From Oscarella lobularis (Eukaryota; Porifera; Homoscleromorpha; Homosclerophorida; Oscarellidae): 64,000 nt of DNA. The notes under the pieces are model-generated. The model had not been told where the DNA came from. It saw nothing but the letters and a program-made list of their open reading frames with translations, and made no database searches. This document shows, in pieces, positions 60,321 through 64,000 of this stretch. Location: contig NC_089190.1 in NCBI RefSeq assembly GCF_947507565.1, positions 1,240,001 through 1,304,000 on the forward strand. The letters are read 5' to 3'. The position numbers were made by a program, and so were the translations under genes. Numbering within the stretch: the stretch's first letter is position 1; the number at the start of each line of letters is the position of its first letter.

Positions 60321-62501
60321 TTAACTCCGTTAGACGATGAAGTGAGAGCCTACGAGAGAATGAGAACGTCTGCACACGTGAAGTGGCCCATAGCAACCTG
60401 AAATTGAGCCAGTTGCACCGAAATTCGTTGAGCGAACAGCGTAAACGGATTCCCCGCTAGAAATAGAAATAAAATGTGAATACTTTGATATTTTTTAAAA
60501 AGATTGCTTACCCGACTGAGAAACCAGATCCTTATATAACCCTTCCAAATACGTTTTTCCTTCCGAAACTGGCAAGTCAATCATTTGAACGCTGCTAACC
60601 TTGGCTAAGGACTCTTCTCTCGTCCACGTCACTCGTCCTGGTAAAAGGAACGAAGATGACGTGCCAGCTAAATTGATTTTTTGAATATTACCGTTTTGTT
60701 GGACGAGAGAGAGTGCGTCGTCGCTGGTAATCAAGAGCATTCTATATGCCAGACTCTTGTCCTTTTTGTGAAACATGTAAACGTGAGCCTGTATATAAGG
60801 CATTCATTCCAAGGTAAAGACTACTCTATAAGTCCTAATCGAACCATTTCTGGTTGCCCGAGATCCGAAGGGACGGTCACGCTTTGTCCTATTCCGGGTA
60901 GTTCCTCCAACGTCTTCGCATCCACTCCAGTCACTTCCAAAGACTACGAGATAGAAAGCATTTGACACGCGAACTTAATTAATTAAAGAGAGAGAGTCCC
61001 GCCCGCACGTACGTTCTGATTTTGCTCGAGAAGAAACAAAACAGCCGCATCAGCGAGGCTCCCGCGGTATATTTGCTTTCCAGGAGAAAATCGCATTCGT
61101 ACTGTGGGCTTATTTGACGGAGCATCCAACGTCAACAGTACTGACGTCGACGACACGGTCAACAAGAAGTCAGAATCGAATGATTCGAGAGAAAACGGAG
61201 CATCCGACGAAAGACGGACATTCAAAGTCTAAAAAAAACCGTTATATTATAAGAGTTGAATAACAGCCTACGTCGAGGAGCAACGTATCAAACTGCGGCT
61301 TTTCGGCGTCAACGGAAAGCCAATGCATGACTCCCAGCTGCCCGTCGACACAAACCAAGTAGCGTCGACTCGTAATTATGCATCTAGTACAAGAAGACTA
61401 TTAGTATTAATTAACCCAAAGCCCTCTCGGATCTTTCCACGTCAACCAACCTAGATCTCTCTCGCGACGGCCAGACGACGGGGATTCTTTCGCTCGGCCG
61501 AACGTCGTCGCCGTTGGAAACGTTTACCCAATGCAAAACAACGGAAGAGGAAGCATCTGCCGTAACAACAACGCACGTCATCGCGTCGTCCTCGTCGCCG
61601 ATCATGACCAACAACCATTCGTCGTCATTCTCGCGCGGGCTCCGCCTAGACGACGCCAAAATAGCGTTTGATTGAGGCAAGATGTCGTGGACCACCCGAC
61701 CTAGCACTTAAGTCTTTTGACCAAGCCTCTTTACCCTTGGCATGTCCGTACGCGCGCAACCAACCACTGCTCCACACCAGTACGAGATATCCTCCTCTTC
61801 CTAGAAGAGGAGAGTTCCTCTATGTGAAAACGTGGCCAGTTGTTCTACCTTGCGAGTGAGTAACCAGGCAAGCCTCAGCCACTCCATTGCTATATATACA
61901 AGAAATGATTTTTGCTAATTAATTAAAATTTCTTCTACCTCGGGCCTGTTCCGCTGGTTTCCCATAGCAACTGTCCAGACGACGGATCCCAACTTCGTAC
62001 CAATGATCCGCCGCGTGACACGGTGACCAGAACTAGTTTAATTAATTTAACATATGTAAAAAATTTGCAGGTGTGGAGTCTAATAATAATAATCACTTCC
62101 GCTGTGGTGTAAAAGTCTATCGACGATGGCGTCGAGCACTCTACGCCAAACTACGAAAATAGATTCAGAATTAGTTTACATTCTTTTCTGAAGCCGCCCT
62201 GCCCCTGGGCTGGCCGGGTCAGAATGACTCACCGATTTGACCCGTACGAGCGTTTATAGATGCGAGTGCGTTCGATTCTGTTGCCAGTATGACTCGTTTC
62301 GAGCTGTACGTCGATAGGTCGAAGCGTACGTGGCGAATTCGGCCCAGTTGGCTTGTTCTCCTGAGAAAAGGGAAAGGTGAGAAAGATTTTCGCGATTTTT
62401 TACCTCGTCTACCAGTCGAACTGTCCCGCTTGGTCTTCGTAGAGGCTCGCGACAGGTGCCGCTAAACTGATCACGAGTATTTTCCATAGAAAGACTTCCA
62501 T
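58229..62501 (-). CDS. EMC1: EMC1, ER membrane protein complex subunit 1
   Basis: EMC1 is the large luminal subunit of the EMC insertase. The start at 62501 gives a signal peptide ([20 protein letters not shown]) followed at once by [10 protein letters not shown], the invariant EMC1 N-terminus. Short exons continue with [20 protein letters not shown] and QIVWRRV, then [14 protein letters not shown], a PQQ/WD-like propeller strand. Further matches are [20 protein letters not shown] (60620-60560), [20 protein letters not shown] (60245-60200) and the highly conserved [14 protein letters not shown]...[20 protein letters not shown] (59170-59060). The last exon encodes the membrane helix [20 protein letters not shown] and ends [11 protein letters not shown] at TAA 58231-58229, like human ...RAWR. 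A run of about 13 alanines at 60321-60280 is inserted in the acidic linker before SLTRDRF. EMC1 lies 125 bp upstream of TMEM131 on the same strand, and its start is divergent from FoxJ. Confidence 0.95.
60280..60321. repeat. GGC/GCC trinucleotide run encoding poly-alanine in EMC1
   Basis: About 13 codons read GCC on the coding (minus) strand, followed by DDES. Length-variable coding microsatellite. Confidence 0.9.
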
Positions 62502-62680
62502 TCTGCGGAAGATCAATTCGAAAAGCAAATCTCGATCCTACGCAGAATCCATACCGTCGATTCGGCACCAGATCGGTCTAATATCGACGGATTATCAAAA
62601 TCGGCAACAGCGGCCGATAACATCCGGGACGGAAGTGCCCCGTATATTTTTGTGTTCCGCTGTTCGCTTACGGGCGAAAA
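62502..62680. promoter_or_regulatory. Divergent promoter region EMC1 / FoxJ2/3
   Basis: 179 bp between start codons. No TATA box at a fitting position; CG-rich. Confidence 0.4.
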
Positions 62681-64000
62681 ATGACTACGACGCAAGGAGA
62701 CGACACACTAAACAGCAGCCTGACGGCAATGGACTGGCTTCACAAAGGAGCGATGCCCAGCGCCGCCGCCGACGGAAAATCGCAATCGACGCTCAAAGTC
62801 GAGTCGTCGACGCAGGAACCGTCGCCGATTCGCACGACGGCGATGCGCAAGCCGCCGGAACCGATCGATCCTCACGCGACGATCGCTCAAATCGACATCG
62901 AACGCTACCAAGACGGCAAACCTCCCTTCTCCTACGCGATGCTCATTACGTATGCGATCAACAGCAACGCCGGTCGAAAAATGACGCTCAGCGAGATCTA
63001 CGCGTGGATATGCGACAAGTTTCCTTTCTATAAGGACGCTGGAAACGGTTGGAAAGTAAGTCGACGCTTTTTTTTTTCGTTTCGTCGTTTCAGCGAGACT
63101 CTGGCCGTAGAACTCGATTCGGCACAATTTGTCGTTGAATAAGTGCTTCGTTAAGATACCTCGACCGAAGGACGATCCCGGAAAGGTGAGCGTTTGCGCG
63201 TCTTCTCCCCGCGGGGGCCCCCACCTCTCGTTTCGTACGCATTCAGGGATCGTACTGGAGCATCGAAGTGCATCCGGGCGACGATCTATCGCCGTCGCGA
63301 CAACGCCGACGAAAGCCCAACGATCGGGTAGGTTCTCGGGAGGGTGGGGGGGCCCCCGGCGGGGGCACCGCCTCATTCCATCCTTTCCGCCGCCCCTCCA
63401 ATGATGTATTCCACGTAGCTCTCGCCGACGCCCTATAGCCCGCACGCCTCCGTCGGCTCGCCGGCGATTCCCGGATCACCGACACTTGCCGCTATAAACG
63501 CTCACGGATCGCCGTCGAATAGTTATCGCAGGGACATGGGAAACGGTTACGTCGGCGGCGGCGAATCGTCGTTGGCAACGGCTAGTGCAAGCGAAAGATC
63601 CAAGCAGGGATCGTCGACGTCATTCATGGAAAGCGCCGTTTTCGAGGATCTGAGTGCCTCCTTCAAGGCTCTTTATAAGACCGTCTTCGAGTCGAATCAA
63701 CGCGCTAATCCGGCGGCGACGAATAGCGGCGGCGCGTCGACGGGGAATCCTTTCGGCGACGTGCACTTCGCTGCGCCTCCGCCGCTGGCTTACGATCCCG
63801 TCGCTATGTCGGGTGGACTCCAGCCGCCACCGCCGCCACCGCTGACCATGCAACCGCCCGCGCCGGCATCGTCTCAGCTCGTCGGACGCTCGCCGCAGTA
63901 TCTCCAACACGAAATGCGCTCGTTTATGGACAGTTTCACCGACGCGGCGTCGAGCGGCAATTGGGACGGCGTCGACGTCGTTCAATTTCAACGACTCATG
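62681..64000 (+). CDS. FOXJ3: Forkhead transcription factor FoxJ2/3 (partial, runs off right edge)
   Basis: A forkhead-box DNA-binding factor of the FoxJ2/3 class. The N-terminus has SSLTAMDWL, as in vertebrate FOXJ2/FOXJ3. The forkhead spans three exons: 62681-63054 ([40 protein letters not shown]), 63111-63185 (recognition helix [20 protein letters not shown] and DDPGK) and 63247-63328 ([13 protein letters not shown], then a basic [10 protein letters not shown]). The fourth exon, from about 63417, encodes a Ser/Pro/Gly-rich tail with [20 protein letters not shown], a segment diagnostic of FoxJ2/3 ([18 protein letters not shown] in FOXJ3). It reaches [15 protein letters not shown], matching the NW.DVD..QFQ motif, at the window edge. 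Splitting the forkhead domain with two introns is typical of this class. Confidence 0.93.

Noticed and set aside
60219-60401. Plus-strand short frame with poly-alanine
   Set aside because: GGC repeats read as Ala in that frame too; the EMC1 reading on the minus strand has flanking conservation.
62708-63445. Minus-strand frame of 245 codons opposite FoxJ2/3
   Set aside because: It crosses FoxJ introns and is Arg-rich antisense of a clear forkhead domain.

Overview
The window is nuclear DNA of a compact animal genome. Its genes have many short introns (often 45-100 bp, GT..AG), little space between neighbours, and products that align closely with animal proteins: mTOR, Mind bomb, mucolipin, Nup188, GABARAP, EMC1, TMEM131 and a FoxJ2/3 forkhead factor. 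High similarity to vertebrate proteins combined with compact gene structure and a multi-MAM receptor points to a non-bilaterian animal. A sponge, perhaps a homoscleromorph such as Oscarella or Corticium, is my best guess. That is inference, not something a marker gene here proves.

Layout from left to right. 1-837 (-): N-terminal exons of mTOR, running off the left edge. 911-2236 (+): UBXN6, head-to-head with mTOR. 2379-3513 (-): a TKL-like protein kinase. 3514-5036: no gene recognised. 5037-11799: three consecutive single-pass cell-surface proteins (5037-5866 +, 6016-7734 -, 7996-11799 +), the last a receptor with five MAM domains and a tyrosine-rich tail. 12109-14468 (-): MIC60/mitofilin, divergent from ATAD3 (14821-19900, +). 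20027-23047 (+): an F-BAR/C1/SH3/SH3 protein with the architecture of fungal Bzz1. 23135-26083 (+): mucolipin (TRPML). 26235-31962 (+): Mind bomb E3 ligase. 31963-34389: repeat-rich intergenic DNA. 34390-45126 (+): NUP188. 45429-46192 (+): GABARAP/Atg8. 46193-48795: intergenic, with hairpin-rich repeats. 48796-49435 (+): IFT25/HSPB11, in four short exons. 49706-58103 (-): TMEM131. 58229-62501 (-): EMC1. 62681-right edge (+): FoxJ2/3.

Functional threads. Several genes belong to membrane and organelle biology: MIC60 and ATAD3 in the mitochondrial inner membrane, mucolipin and GABARAP in the lysosome/autophagy system (with mTOR and the VCP cofactor UBXN6 nearby), and TMEM131 and EMC1 in the ER. 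Apart from the shared divergent promoters (mTOR/UBXN6, MIC60/ATAD3, EMC1/FoxJ), the clustering may be coincidence.

The most unusual non-coding content is a ~600-bp satellite unit carrying a ~60-bp GC-cored palindrome. It forms tandem arrays inside one intron of ATAD3 and one intron of NUP188, and I see it nowhere else in the window. Other items are a TATA-led, snRNA/spliced-leader-like structured segment inside a Mind bomb intron, two small foldback/MITE-like elements, and an array of short GC-rich hairpins at 47.6-48.0 kb. Exon limits were read by eye from splice motifs and protein similarity. Gene ends are firm where stated, but internal exon lists are not exhaustive for the long genes.
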